Assembly (NCBI GenBank): GCA_023313575.1
Contig: JAJTTP010000015.1
Location: forward strand, 186,001 to 250,000
Reading direction: 5' to 3'
From: Eutypella sp. D-1
Taxonomy: Eukaryota > Ascomycota > Sordariomycetes > Xylariales > Diatrypaceae
DNA: 64,000 bases
Position numbers and translations under genes: made by a program. Below the pieces are notes generated by a model, which did no database searches, was not told where the DNA came from, and was given only the letters and a program-made list of their open reading frames with translations. Shown piece by piece: positions 35,924 to 47,100 of this stretch; position 1 is the stretch's first letter; every line of letters begins with the position of its first letter.

Positions 35924-37339
35924 CTATAGTTGACGGGCAAAATCCGATTTGAGAAGACCGTAGGCTTTGGAGTCACTCCATTGCTGACTCCCGCCACTGC
36001 GGATGTCGTCCCTGCTGATGCGATAGAAGTGGGAGGGTTTGACCGACCTCCTCTTCAGATCCTCGTCCTGGATGTTGGCACGTCCCAGCATCTCCTCCTG
36101 GACCAGCTTGGACTCCCAGTCGGGGTCCGCTATCCGCATGATCACCCTGCCCGTCGTGTCGATGTGGGCGTCCTTGACGTCGACGAACTTCTTGGTGCCG
36201 CCCGAGGTCTCGAGGTCGTACTCTACTAGGGACCTGTCCCCCTGTCTATTCGAGGGCTTAAAGGTGTTGAACGAGCTGTTTTGGCTTGCCTTCACGATGA
36301 AACCGCCAACTCCCACCACCGGGTTGGGATTACCGCTAGCTGGGTGTCGTGGCATCACCACTCTTCCCTCGACTGGCGTGTGCTTCAACTGTGGTCCGTA
36401 GAGAGGATGGTTCTCTTGGAAGTTGCGCGTCCGCAAATACGAGATACCAGCCGAAGGGTGAGTCCTAGGGGGGCCGATAGGACTGTAAGGGTTCTTGGCA
36501 TACATCTCATAGATTTTCCCGGGATGCAGTTCGGATGGTCGTACGGGCGGAGATAAGGGAGCGAGATCCAGGAACAGGCTGACGAGCTGATAGAGCTCGA
36601 CGGAATCACTTCGCAGCCGCTTAATATAGGCGGCGAGCTGTCTGTCCGTCACTTCTTCGGCGGACACGCTTTCCGGCTCCACTTCCGAGGCATCCTCACT
36701 CGCCTTGCGGACCCGGTCGTTGGTCATCTCGGTGGCCAGTCTCTTCTTCAGGAAGGCGCGGAATTCTCCCCGTTTGGCCCTCACTTGCTTTTCGAGATAT
36801 CGTTCGAATTCGCCGTCCGTCAACCCAGCCAACCAGGGACCCTTGAATCTCCAGCGTTTGTTCTGCATTTCCTCTTCCATGCCTTCGGGAATGGCTGTCA
36901 CGTCACGTTCCTCCTCGAAGACGGACCTCGTGTCGGTATGGGTGAAGTGGAAAGTAGCATGATGACTCTCTGGGGGCGGGAGGGTGATGGGCATGTGTAA
37001 TTCCTTAAATTTCTCGAGGGTGAGGGTATGATCTGATGCAGACTGGAAATCGGTAACATGCTCGGTAGAGTCGACTTGCTTGACACGGACGAGGGGAATA
37101 GTGGTGTTGGTGGTGGTCTTCAAGGGCAGGGGTCTTTTGAAGCCCCAATCGCCATTGATGCGAGAGGAAGAAGGCGTAGTCACGGATAAATGTGTAGGAT
37201 GAGGGATCGTCGCAGTAGGGGAATAGTGTTTTGTTGCCGATGCGAAATCACCGGGAGCGGAAGGAATGGGCGCGGGCATTGAGAACATCCGAGAGGCCCT
37301 CAAAAGCGCCGCGCCTGGAGAGACATTGCGGGTCGTCAT
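35924..37339 (-). CDS. MRP51: Mitochondrial small-subunit ribosomal protein MRP51
   Basis: A single exon of 471 residues; the first ATG in the frame is at 37339. The sequence has the layout of fungal Mrp51 proteins: a basic, Ser/Ala-rich N-terminus (about residues 1-35) that suits a mitochondrial presequence, a GDWGFKRPLPLKTTT block near residue 65, and a RVKQVDSTEHVTDFQSASDH block near 90. A long charged helical middle follows, then a C-terminal half with GISYLRTRNF, GVGGFIVKASQ and GRVIMRIADPDWESK segments. Mrp51 belongs to the small subunit of the mitochondrial ribosome and in yeast is linked to translation of mitochondrial mRNAs through their 5' sequences. The gene is divergent from the NECAP-like gene. 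No unusual residues were noted. Confidence 0.93.
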   Translation of the reverse strand: MTTRNVSPGAALLRASRMFSMPAPIPSAPGDFASATKHYSPTATIPHPTHLSVTTPSSSRINGDWGFKRPLPLKTTTNTTIPLVRVKQVDSTEHVTDFQSASDHTLTLEKFKELHMPITLPPPESHHATFHFTHTDTRSVFEEERDVTAIPEGMEEEMQNKRWRFKGPWLAGLTDGEFERYLEKQVRAKRGEFRAFLKKRLATEMTNDRVRKASEDASEVEPESVSAEEVTDRQLAAYIKRLRSDSVELYQLVSLFLDLAPLSPPVRPSELHPGKIYEMYAKNPYSPIGPPRTHPSAGISYLRTRNFQENHPLYGPQLKHTPVEGRVVMPRHPASGNPNPVVGVGGFIVKASQNSSFNTFKPSNRQGDRSLVEYDLETSGGTKKFVDVKDAHIDTTGRVIMRIADPDWESKLVQEEMLGRANIQDEDLKRRSVKPSHFYRISRDDIRSGGSQQWSDSKAYGLLKSDFARQL

Positions 37340-38118
37340 CTTTCCCAAGATTGCTTGGAAGAAGATGTGTCGCTCCTTTATGAGCTCGACCCTACAATAG
37401 TATCATGAGAGAAGGCGATGTTGAGGCGGAGGTGGAGGTGGAGGTGGATGCGCAAGCTTCTAAAGTTCTTGCATCAAGCTTAACACCAACTTGGGGGGTT
37501 GAAGCCTTGCAGTTCCAAGGTTCTGGCTTGGTAGGAAGTTTTGCGATCCATTAGTGCATTCCCGATCGTATTATGTATTGACGGACTGGTACCAGGTGAT
37601 GGCTTATATAAGCTATTTTGTACATACACATGTACATACCTAAGTACGTGCTAGTAGCTGCCCCTCGACTTGGCCCCTCTTTGCCTGCCCCTCTCAGCTC
37701 AGCTCCTCCAAACCCCTCAAAACGCTTTGTAGCTTTATTTACATACATCTTTTACATACATCTTTAAGTACATAACTTCAAATGTTCTCCAAGGTTCCCG
37801 TGTTCAACCTTTGGAGAGGCTGAAATTACCAAATTGGGACTCTAACTTATGTACTTATCTCGATAAAGTAATCTTAACCTCTGGAGTTGGCAGCCTTCCC
37901 AGGTTTGAACTTAACAGATTAAATCCCACTTGACCGAAATCTCACATGCCAAACTGTATTGGTTTATCTAGGACTAGGACACCCAGAACATAAACTACAG
38001 TATCAAAAAAAGCCAATATCGGGCTGCAAATTGGAAGCTCATTGTCCCTTTTTTAAAGCTACTCAAAGTACCCCAATTCTTCCAGTAGATAATTCATACA
38101 ATCTTCACCATCCCCAAA
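37340..38118. promoter_or_regulatory. Shared divergent promoter region
   Basis: This 779-bp stretch lies between the start codons of MRP51 (minus) and the NECAP-like gene (plus), so it must contain both promoters. It includes a GGAGGTGGAGGTGG repeat near 37425 and ACATACAT words near 37740. I did not identify specific factor sites, and co-regulation is not shown by the sequence. Confidence 0.5.
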
Positions 38119-38973
38119 ATGGAAACCCTTGACCCCGCCACAGGCCGCTCGCTGGGGTCTGATGCCATTCAGAGGGTTCTCTTCATCGCTGGCTCCGTCC
38201 ACGTCTACAACATCCCTCCCATGACACCCGGGAAGGGGCACGTCGCCGCCTCCTGGACGGCAGACGGCAACAAGAACCAGATATTCACGGCTCGCATGCG
38301 CGTGATCGAGACCTCCATCACCCCGCCCGAAGGGGGGGATGACAAGGTGAAGACGGACATCGTGCTGGAGGACCCGGGCACGGGCCAGCTCTTCGCTGCC
38401 GCGCCCTACGTGGCGCAGGCCGTCGTCGAGCCCGCTTCCGACAGCTCGCGCTTCTTCGCGCTCCGGGTCCAGGACGACGCCGGCCGCAAGGCCACCCTGG
38501 GCGTCGGCTTCGAGGACCGCGGCGAGGCCTTCGACTTCGGCGTCTCGCTGCAGGAGGCCCAGAAATCCCTGGGCTGGGACCGGAGCGGTCCCCCCGGGAA
38601 AAAACCCGCCGCGCAGACCACGGACAGCAGCAGCGCCGCCGACAAGCGGGACCTCAGCTTGAAGGAGGGCGAGACCATCACCGTCAACCTCCCCTCGCGG
38701 TTCGGTAGGCGAAAGCCGGACCCGCCACAGTCTTCTTCTTCTTCTTCCGCCGCTGATGCGAACCTCGCCTCGTTTTCCATCCCCCCGCCCCCTCCGTCAG
38801 CTTCCGGCAACCGGGGCTCCGTCATCCTGCCCCCGCCCCCTCCGTCAGCTTCCGGCAACCGGGGCTCCGTCATCCTGCCCCCGCCCCCGAGCGCCTCGGG
38901 AGGGAGCAGAGAAAGGGCACCATCTGCTGCAGATCTCGGTTTTGATGATGGCAAGTTTGGAGAGTTTGCTTAA
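38119..38973 (+). CDS. NECAP-like adaptin-ear-binding coat protein
   Basis: A single exon of 284 residues. Residues 1-160 match the PH-like (PHear) domain of NECAP proteins: an IQRVLFIAGSVHVYNIPP start, ASWTADGNKNQIFTARMRV, TDIVLEDPGTGQLFAAAPY, FFALRVQDDAGRKATLGVGF and an FDFGVSLQEAQKSL helix. NECAPs bind AP-2 and other clathrin-coat proteins and act in endocytosis. The C-terminal third is low-complexity: a KEGETITVNLP segment, then Pro/Ser/Gly repeats that include an exact 48-bp tandem duplication (16-residue unit), and a short acidic FGEFA end resembling the WxxF/FxxF-type adaptin-ear motifs. The gene ends 310 bases before the stop codon of the convergent Gln/His-rich gene. Confidence 0.92.
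   Translation: METLDPATGRSLGSDAIQRVLFIAGSVHVYNIPPMTPGKGHVAASWTADGNKNQIFTARMRVIETSITPPEGGDDKVKTDIVLEDPGTGQLFAAAPYVAQAVVEPASDSSRFFALRVQDDAGRKATLGVGFEDRGEAFDFGVSLQEAQKSLGWDRSGPPGKKPAAQTTDSSSAADKRDLSLKEGETITVNLPSRFGRRKPDPPQSSSSSSAADANLASFSIPPPPPSASGNRGSVILPPPPPSASGNRGSVILPPPPSASGGSRERAPSAADLGFDDGKFGEFA
38781..38886 (+). repeat. Exact 48-bp coding tandem repeat
   Basis: Two copies of a 48-bp unit encode a 16-residue Pro-rich plus SASGNRGSV block, and a partial third copy follows. The two copies agree over nearly the whole unit at DNA level, which points to recent slippage or unequal exchange inside the NECAP-like gene. Confidence 0.9.
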
Positions 38974-39283
38974 ATGTGAAAAAGAAGAAGAAAAAAGGAA
39001 ATTATCCAAATGTTCTTCGAGGTAGACTACAAATGACGCTCATCAACGATAATTCCTTATCCCATCATCCCACCACCAACAACTGAAATTTTTCCATCCT
39101 CTTTTTCTTTCTTTCCATTCGCCCATTAGATGCCCGGGGTTTTAAAATCTGGCCGGGTCTCCTCCGTTCCCCGTTTCCATGTAGTGGCATCGTGTCAGAG
39201 ACTATTGAACGGAGTCCGGACATTGCGATCCTTTCTTCCCGGTCTCCCCCACCCTCTCCGGTCAGGTACAGGTACAGTTATGG
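38974..39283. other. Convergent 3' spacer
   Basis: These 310 bases separate two converging stop codons. They are rich in A runs at the start and C/T runs later. No gene is seen. Confidence 0.7.
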
Positions 39284-40501
39284 TCAAGGCACGCTTTTCC
39301 GCCTAGATATTATTTTCTCGACGGTGTATTCTTCCGACTGCGGCGCCGACTGCTCCTCCCCGTAGGACTCGTGGGAGACGTTTTGTTGTTGGGGCGGACG
39401 GTCTTCGGCCCAACCGTCTAATCTCCATGCCTTATTCGACGGCCCTGCAGAGATCGGACTGTAGTCGAGGTATGACGGGTTAGATGGCTGAGCAGGGTGG
39501 AGTTCTTGGCCGGTCGAGATCGGCGGCGCGGCGCCCTGCTGCTGCTGCTGCGGCGGCGCCCTGGTACACTGCTTACAGTTGCAAGGAGGATACGGGGCCG
39601 GGGCGGGCGGCCAAGGAGGTAGAGCAGCAGATGAATAAGGCATGGGATGTGGTATAGAAGATGGAGGCAGAGGAGGTTCCTGGACAAACCCGCCATGACC
39701 GACCACCCAGCCCATCGGTCCCGCGAACGCCGCCGTGGCGTCACGGCCTCCCCTAGCCTGCAACCAGCGCTCACGGCACTGGATCTCGACGGACAGCTCG
39801 CCGACCCGCGTCATGATGCTTCTCTCTCTATTGACGACCAATTCGATGCGGCGTCTGAGGTGCCGCTCGCATTGCCTCCTCATCCGCTCCTCCTCGTCTG
39901 AGGAGCCCGCTCGACCGCCATTGTTGCCGTATGACGCCCACTCCTCGTCGGCCGCTGCCAGTCGTGCGAATAGATCCCGGGCGTCCTGGTCATGTCGCTG
40001 GAGCTCGTCGAGAAGCGTCGCCCGCTCGTGCGTGAGCTCGGCGAAATACCGCGGTCGTAGAGCCAGGTCCAGGGAGCTGATAGGGGTTGGGCGTAGTGAT
40101 GACGGATGTGGCTGCTGTTGTTGCTCTTGTTGCTGTTGTTGCTGGTACTGTTGTTGGTACTGTTGTTGGTACTGTTGTTGGTGCTGGTGCTGGTGCTGGT
40201 GCTGGTGCTGGTGCTGTTGGTAGTTATAATGGGCATATTGGTTCGAAGCTCTACTCCCGTACCCGCTGCCGTCGCCGCCATCGGCACCGCTCTGGTAGTT
40301 GGCGCCACCCACCGAGCCCTGATATCGAGACGCGTTGCTATTGTGCTTGCCAACGCCGTAGTGGTTCCTGGTGCGGTTCCCGAAGCAGCGCGCCCAGAAC
40401 TCCGCGTCGTGGTGTCGCATGGTGTTGTTGTTCTCTGCTGGCGGTCCCGGAGGAGGTGCAGAGGTCACCGTGGTGAGATTAGATCCCGCCGGTCTATACA
40501 T
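39284..40501 (-). CDS. Gln/His-rich fungal protein of unknown function
   Basis: A single exon of 405 residues with its ATG at 40499-40501. Residues 95-130 are an almost pure His-Gln and Gln run (alternating HQ, then YQQQ units, then poly-Q), encoded by CAC/CAG/CAA codons. Residues 150-255 are charged and helical, likely coiled coil (ELTHERATLLDELQRHDQDA, then RRIELVVNRERSIMTRVGEL). A CNCKQC cysteine motif lies near residue 303 in a Pro/Tyr-rich part. The C-terminus is Gln/Ser-rich and ends SRRKSVP. I do not recognise a family. The layout of a low-complexity N-terminus and a central coiled coil would suit a scaffold or regulatory protein, but that is only a guess. Confidence 0.82.
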   Translation of the reverse strand: MYRPAGSNLTTVTSAPPPGPPAENNNTMRHHDAEFWARCFGNRTRNHYGVGKHNSNASRYQGSVGGANYQSGADGGDGSGYGSRASNQYAHYNYQQHQHQHQHQHQHQQQYQQQYQQQYQQQQQQEQQQQPHPSSLRPTPISSLDLALRPRYFAELTHERATLLDELQRHDQDARDLFARLAAADEEWASYGNNGGRAGSSDEEERMRRQCERHLRRRIELVVNRERSIMTRVGELSVEIQCRERWLQARGGRDATAAFAGPMGWVVGHGGFVQEPPLPPSSIPHPMPYSSAALPPWPPAPAPYPPCNCKQCTRAPPQQQQQGAAPPISTGQELHPAQPSNPSYLDYSPISAGPSNKAWRLDGWAEDRPPQQQNVSHESYGEEQSAPQSEEYTVEKIISRRKSVP

Positions 40502-43500
40502 AGGCAGCGAGTGTCACCATGGGGATGCTGGCAGTCCTTGATATTGCTTCCCGCTGCGAGATCTCTGGGAAGAGAAATGGTTCGGGTAAAATTTCAGACA
40601 TCTCTTCTTCTTCTTCTTAAGATACTGAGCGTTTATGTCCCACCCAAAAAAAGAAAATCCCCGTTCACCTGTCATCAACGGCAATCACTACTTAAGTTAT
40701 GCATCAGTGAAACATGCAGCTTCGGTGTCAGGCACCAGGCACAGTCGTAGAGATTCTTTAGCCACCAAAAAACCCCCTTTTGGAGATTGACCGTCTGTAT
40801 ATGCCATGCAATGCATGCGAGAAAAAAAGACATCCTCTACTAAGGCTGGCTCACACATCGTTTGTCTACCCAGTCTTCCGGAAGTCAACGCCGTGCAGCC
40901 CCGCGCAGCGGTCGGTCGGTCGGTCTACACGAGACACGGTTCCAGAGAACAGGAGGAAGCTATACCTTACCTACATACATAATCCAAACCCCATACAACA
41001 CCCGTACTTCGACACTTCAACTGGCCTCTTCATGAAAGGTGATATATATGACTTTCCGGTATCTTATACCGTACGTTAGCATGCCCCTTCATTACCAGAT
41101 GAGGGAACAGAGTCTACTTAGTTAAAGGCTAGGTAGGTTCAATAAAGAAACGTCCGTTGATAAACAAAACGCCCTTACAAACGCCGGCCCCATCAAAGAA
41201 AGACCGCCAGCGTGATATTCTGGAAGTTCCGCGTTCCTGAGTCTGCGCGGCTTGTCATCATGCCTGCAGGCCCATGCATACGTACATAACGAACATGCAT
41301 ACGACCTCACCTTGTCCGTCCGCGCAGCATAGAGGGTTGAGTTAAGTCGTGTCGCCGCCGCCGCGAGTTCCGGGCGAAAGGAAATAAACGTGGGGAGGGG
41401 GTCCTTTTGCCCCTACTTACGGGGTTCCCGGGCCTGTCTTGTCTTGCCTTTCCGCTTGCTTTCCACCAACCCACACGCAGTTGCGGTCAGCGAGAGAGAG
41501 AAGTCGTGGGTAGGTGTGTGAAATGGACAGAAGTGCGTCAAGTGAAGTAAAGCAGCCCGGAGATTTTCGCACTGGTGCCGGTACGTAGGTAGGTAACAAC
41601 ATGAGCGACCTTTGGGTAAGTTGGAATGTGCCCTTTTTCTTCCTTTTTCTTTTCGCTGTAGGTATAAAAAGAAAGAAGACAGGGAGGCAATGTACTTTGG
41701 CACTGTAGATGAATTACCCGTGCTCTCTAAGCCACATCCCTATACCTAGGAGGCGTCTTTCTTCATAGCTTCTGCGTTTGATCTCTAGCATGTATGTCTA
41801 CGTAGTACCAGGGGGGGAGCCCGCACGAACCATGGCCCGCCTCTTTATACGTAGGATGATGCGGTTTCCCGGAGTTTATGCATAATAGGAACCGGGGCTG
41901 GCCGGCCGGCGAACCCTTTCTTGAAGGTGGGTATTCCGCGTACCAGAGCCGAATCCAGGCAAGGGACCTACGGGTGGCAGTATCTACATGAGAGAGAGAG
42001 GGAGGGGAACTCTTTCCGTGTTTCATCGCACGAAAGAGTACGGAGCACCAACCCACGAACACGGCGGGGTTTCCGATCTCACGGGAGATCGGCGCCGAGG
42101 AACCGAGGAATGGAGGACACGCGATCGGCGAAATACCGAGAGAGGGCACGGGAGGTCATGATTCATAGCGATGTGGTATCCGTTAGCAAATAGAAACTCA
42201 AATGGGTCGCTGGGTTGAATACATTGAATAATATATATATGGTGAACATAAGTTCCAAAAAGAAAAAGAAAATCATTCCCACCCGCTGCCACCACGTTTA
42301 AGTTCCTCCTCCGACTACCGAGGATATATACATAGCCTGCTCCTGCAATACGGCGCTCCACGGGCGAGATAAAGAGGTAGGGAGGTAAAGTGGGTTCCAA
42401 GGTAGTATTTTGTATTTTGTGAATCTCCAACCTCGATGGGTTATAAACGGTCGGAGCACTAGTCAGGTGATATATGAATGACGTAGTGCAGGTTTATTCC
42501 TAAATTACCTCCTCAGTTGTATCTATTCTTGCTAGGAAGGTTCGTGCGACGACTTCAAATCCTAACATGTACGTGAATTCACATCAAGTAGGTAGGTAGT
42601 TTACAGTGCAAGCCGGAAGATCTCCCGAGGTCATTTGTGTTCGATTTCTAGGTAGGTATGTACGAGAAGCTTACCAAGCAGGTAGTTGCTTCTATATACA
42701 GGTGTATATATACCCCGGTCGGTAGGTAAGCTTACACTAACTATTCCCCGAACCTTGCAAGTAAGTACCTTTAGCTACCTGTATCTGGTGTATTTTCTGC
42801 GTCAGCGTACTTCGAAGTGAAACAATTAGCTCGCGCCTTAAGCCTGCGCGATAATTGCGTAGGTGTAGTTAAGATCCCGCGTATGTACGGACTACGTATT
42901 TTATACGTGTATATAGTCATCCAAGTCACTTAAAGGGCGTGCATTGACCGACCCTTATAGCCGCCAAGAGCAGATATTAGGTAACGGGAAGAGCTTAAAC
43001 AAGCTCCTTGCTTCGGCGACCTTATGTCCTCGGAATTTCATTGGTTCGGCCGGGAACTACCTAGATGCAGCTTCAGGGCCATGGCGGGAGAACAGCAGGC
43101 CGGTTTGTCAGGAACAGGTCACCTGAGAGGGCGTTGACGCATGAGCATGGGTGTATTATTTGGGGGCCACGGAGGCCACGGGGAGGGGGTGATATGCAGC
43201 TTTATGGCTTCTATTGCGGGGTTAAAGGGGCAGGGGGTTAAGGGCCTCGGGAAGAAGGGGACAGGGGGGGGTTAAAGGGGCTCAACTTTCGATTTACCGG
43301 TTCTCTCCTCCAGCTGACCAACCCACGTCTCGCCTCTAGCAGCCTGACAATTTGATTCGGTACTGTGCATACATACTTCGAGAATGTTTAGTCTGGATTC
43401 CATAGTGGTGTTACTGCAGAAATGTACGTTTATGGCACCGAGAGTTTGTGTTTGTGCCTGCTTGTTGTATGAGAGCGACATCCTAGCTGGACCTGAAGGC

Positions 43501-44108
43501 ATTTCTCATCTTACTCGTAGTCTCTCGCCGCGCCCTTTTCCGCTGCGAAAATGTTATGACACACTAATGCCGTATCAAAAACACTGGACCTGAGCATATT
43601 TGCGGCAAATCGATGTGCTACGAGGGTTGCTTTTGCTAACCCCGACTTTACAGTTTTGGCCCGGGGGTTGACTGGCCTTGACACACCCTTGTTTGCTAGT
43701 TTGGCAGGTTGGCAGCCCTGGAACGTGTATGGACGATAGTTTGGATTCGGCGTTATTATATCGTCGGTAGTCTGACATCACCACTTACTGCTAGTGTCAT
43801 ACTACGGAAGTCGGACGGGAAACAGGTGATCCGATCCATATTAACATGCAGCAATATACTGCAGGTAGTTGGATGCGTCTTAGTACATCGTTAGCTTCGT
43901 TAACTTCGACGATAGATGTACGTCTATAGTAGTTACATTCTCTGTCAGCTCAACTGTAATCACTTCTATTTTACCACCTTTAAAACATCATATATAAGTC
44001 TAGCTTCTAAGTCGAGATAGACGTGCTGCTGTGAAACTCAACGATTCACCTTGTACTCATCACAGGGAGATCTTCACGAATTACGGGCCACTTATACAAT
44101 ACATCACC
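40502..44108. other. Intergenic stretch, 3.6 kb, no supported gene
   Basis: Upstream flanks of the Gln/His-rich gene and of egt1 share this stretch. Open frames are short and unconvincing. AGGTAGGTA words occur near 42587, 42650 and 42720, a GGTCGGTCGGTCGG repeat near 40910, and G-rich runs near 43190-43280. Confidence 0.65.
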
Positions 44109-47100
44109 ATGGCTTCTCTAGCAGCACCCTTAGATCCTCTAACCACCCTATCCCCCCAGATCTTCGGAAAGGGGAAGGGATCTGGTAGGGTGAACAAACA
44201 GTCCCAGGTCGACATCATTGACATCCGAGATGGGGTCGTCCAGTTCAACCTCAAAGAAGAGATCCATCGCTTGTTTCGCCCTCAAGAGGGCTACAGGAAG
44301 CTTCCCACCCTCCTGCTCTATGATGAAAAGGGCCTGCAGTTGTTCGAGGATGTGAGCCGAGCTCGATGCTAACAGGGAAGTATGATAGATCGCCGACTGA
44401 CTGTTACCCAGATCACATATCTACAGGAGTACTACTTGACAAACTACGAAATCCAGGTCTTGCGGCGTTCGGCTGCTGCCATCGCGAAGACTATACCCAC
44501 GGGAGCTATGGTCATAGAGTTGGGAAGCGGGTCAGTTTATAAGCGACCCTAAGCTGCGATACTAGCCGCCCTCCTCGACTAACCTTTCTTGCGTACTACA
44601 AGGAACCTGAGAAAGGTGGCGCATATCCTCCAAGCCCTCGAAGACGCCGGCAAAAAGGTCGACTACTACGCTCTCGACCTGTCGAAGCAGGAGCTGTCCC
44701 GGACCTTAGCCCAGCTTCCCAACTACAAATACGTCCGATGCCACGGGCTCCTCGGGACCTATGACGACGGCCGCGAATGGCTGAAGAGGCCGTCTGTTTC
44801 CTCGAGGCCCAAGTGTATCATGAGCCTGGGCTCCAGCATCGGTACAGTGACGCCCTTCGTAGAAAACTAATTAGTGTGAAACGAAGAATTCTGCTAATTT
44901 TCCGCAGGGAATTTCGGGCGCTACGAGGCGGTTGAATTCTTAAAGGGCTTTTCGGAAGTCCTGCAGCCCTCGGATACTCTCCTGATAGGCGTGGACTCGT
45001 GCAGCAACCCTTCCAAGATCTAGTAGGTTATGACGGATCTGACAGGGCCACACGCGCCTCACCCAACCGGGCTTCGACTGACTGGAATCTCTCTAGTCAT
45101 GCATACAATGGTTAGTAAAAGTCCGTGGAGAATCTGAGATTCGTACTGAGGCCAACTATGACCATGCGTTCGAAAAATGAAGACAGGGAGGGAGTCACGC
45201 ACCAGTCAGTTCCGAGCCCAACACGCGCACCTCCCCCGGCGAGTTTTGTAGACATGCCTTTTCGGCTAGTGCTGACAGTATTAGATTCATCCTGAACGGG
45301 TTGGAACATGCGAATGAAGTTCTCGGTGAAGAGGCATTCAAGCTAGGTGACTGGCGGGTTATCGGCGAATATGTCTACGATGCGGAAGGGGGCCGCCACC
45401 AGGCCTTCTACGCCCCGAAACGCGACGTCGTCGTCATGGGAGAAACCATCAGGCCCCATGAGCGGATCCAAGTCGAACAGAGCCTCAAGTTCTCTCTAGA
45501 GGAATGCGAGGGCCTGTGGAGCGACGCCGGGCTCAAGGAGACCGAAAGCTGGATGAACCAGGACGGAGACTACGGTTAGTAGATAGCAACCCTCCCTGCG
45601 TTTTTGTGCGACCCCGTATCTCGACACCACCCAGAAAGCGGGCCAGTCATACGAGACCGTCAATGCAGCATTTCCCAAAAGCGGCGTTACCCCACGTTTG
45701 GTTGGAGATGCGTCATGCCACCTTTTCGGCTCGGCCCAACCACGTATGGAAGCTTATATAACCGCGAGTGCGGCCCGAGCGGTCTTTCACTATGCCGAAC
45801 CGTCCCTCATATAAAGCAAGTTGATACCCGATAATAACCAGAGCAACTAGGTCTCCATCTCTTATCCAAAAGCTCCACCATGTCGTTCTCCCTCAACCCA
45901 TCCGAGTACGCCTCCACCGTCGTCCCCTCCCTGCGAGACTGGGAGGGGGTCTGGGCGGCCTGGGACGCCGTGACGCGGCAGATGTTGCCGCGGGAGGGGC
46001 TCCTTGACAAGCCCATCAACCTGCGGAATGCTTGCATCTTCTACCTGGGCCACATCCCTGCGTTTCTGGACATCCAGCTCTGCAAGGTGCTTCCGGGCCC
46101 GGCCGCCGTGCCGACCGAGCCGGCCTCGTACCACGCCATCTTCGAGCGCGGCATCGACCCGGACGTCGATAACCCGGAGCGTTGCCACCAGCACTCCGAG
46201 ATCCCCGACGAGTGGCCCCTCGTCGACGACATTCTGGTATACCAGGGGCGCGTGCGGGCGCGGCTCGCGGGACTCTACCAACGCCCCGGCGCAGACGGCA
46301 AGGAGGATGCTTTCTCCTCCACTCCTTCTTTCTCTAGGGATCTTGGAAGGGCCGTCTGGGTCGGATTCGAGCATGAGCTCATGCACCTCGAGACCCTCCT
46401 ATACATGATGTTGCAGAGTGACAAGACGCTGCCTCCGCCAGGCGTCTCACAGCCCGACTTTGCGGCCCTAGCTCGTAGGGCGCGCGCTGCTCGCGTCGAG
46501 AACGAGTGGTTCGACGTCCCTGAGCGAGAGGTCACACTTGGACTTGACGACCCGGAGGACGTGCCCACGTTCGATGGGCATTTCGGATGGTTAGTTGAAC
46601 TATAATCGTATTACCACATCTAAGTTTTCCGACGTCAATCTGACCTGGACCGATAGGGATAACGAAAAGCCGACCCGGAAAGTGAAGGTGCACGGCTTGC
46701 AGGCCAAGGGCAGGGCCATTACCAACGAGGAGGTAGGTAGAGGGGAAAAAAACGTCTTGATGAAGAGACCGAGTCAGAACCCATCATGCTGACGTTGGTC
46801 TTGTTTAAATAGTACGCGCGTTACATGCACGACAACAACGTGACGAATCTGCCCGCATCCTGGGTTAAGACGCAACCCCAGGAGGAAACGAATGTGGTGA
46901 ACGGGGACATGAACGGACTGTCCAACGGCCACGCTAACGCACCAGCCGACGACGATGAATCCGACAACGGCCAGCAGAAACCACAGCTCCAGGAAGACAG
47001 CGTTCTGCCGGCCGAGTTCGTGACGGACAAGGCGGTACGGACGGTATACGGGGCGGTGCCGCTGCGGCATGCGCTGGACTGGCCGGTCTTCGCGTCGTAT

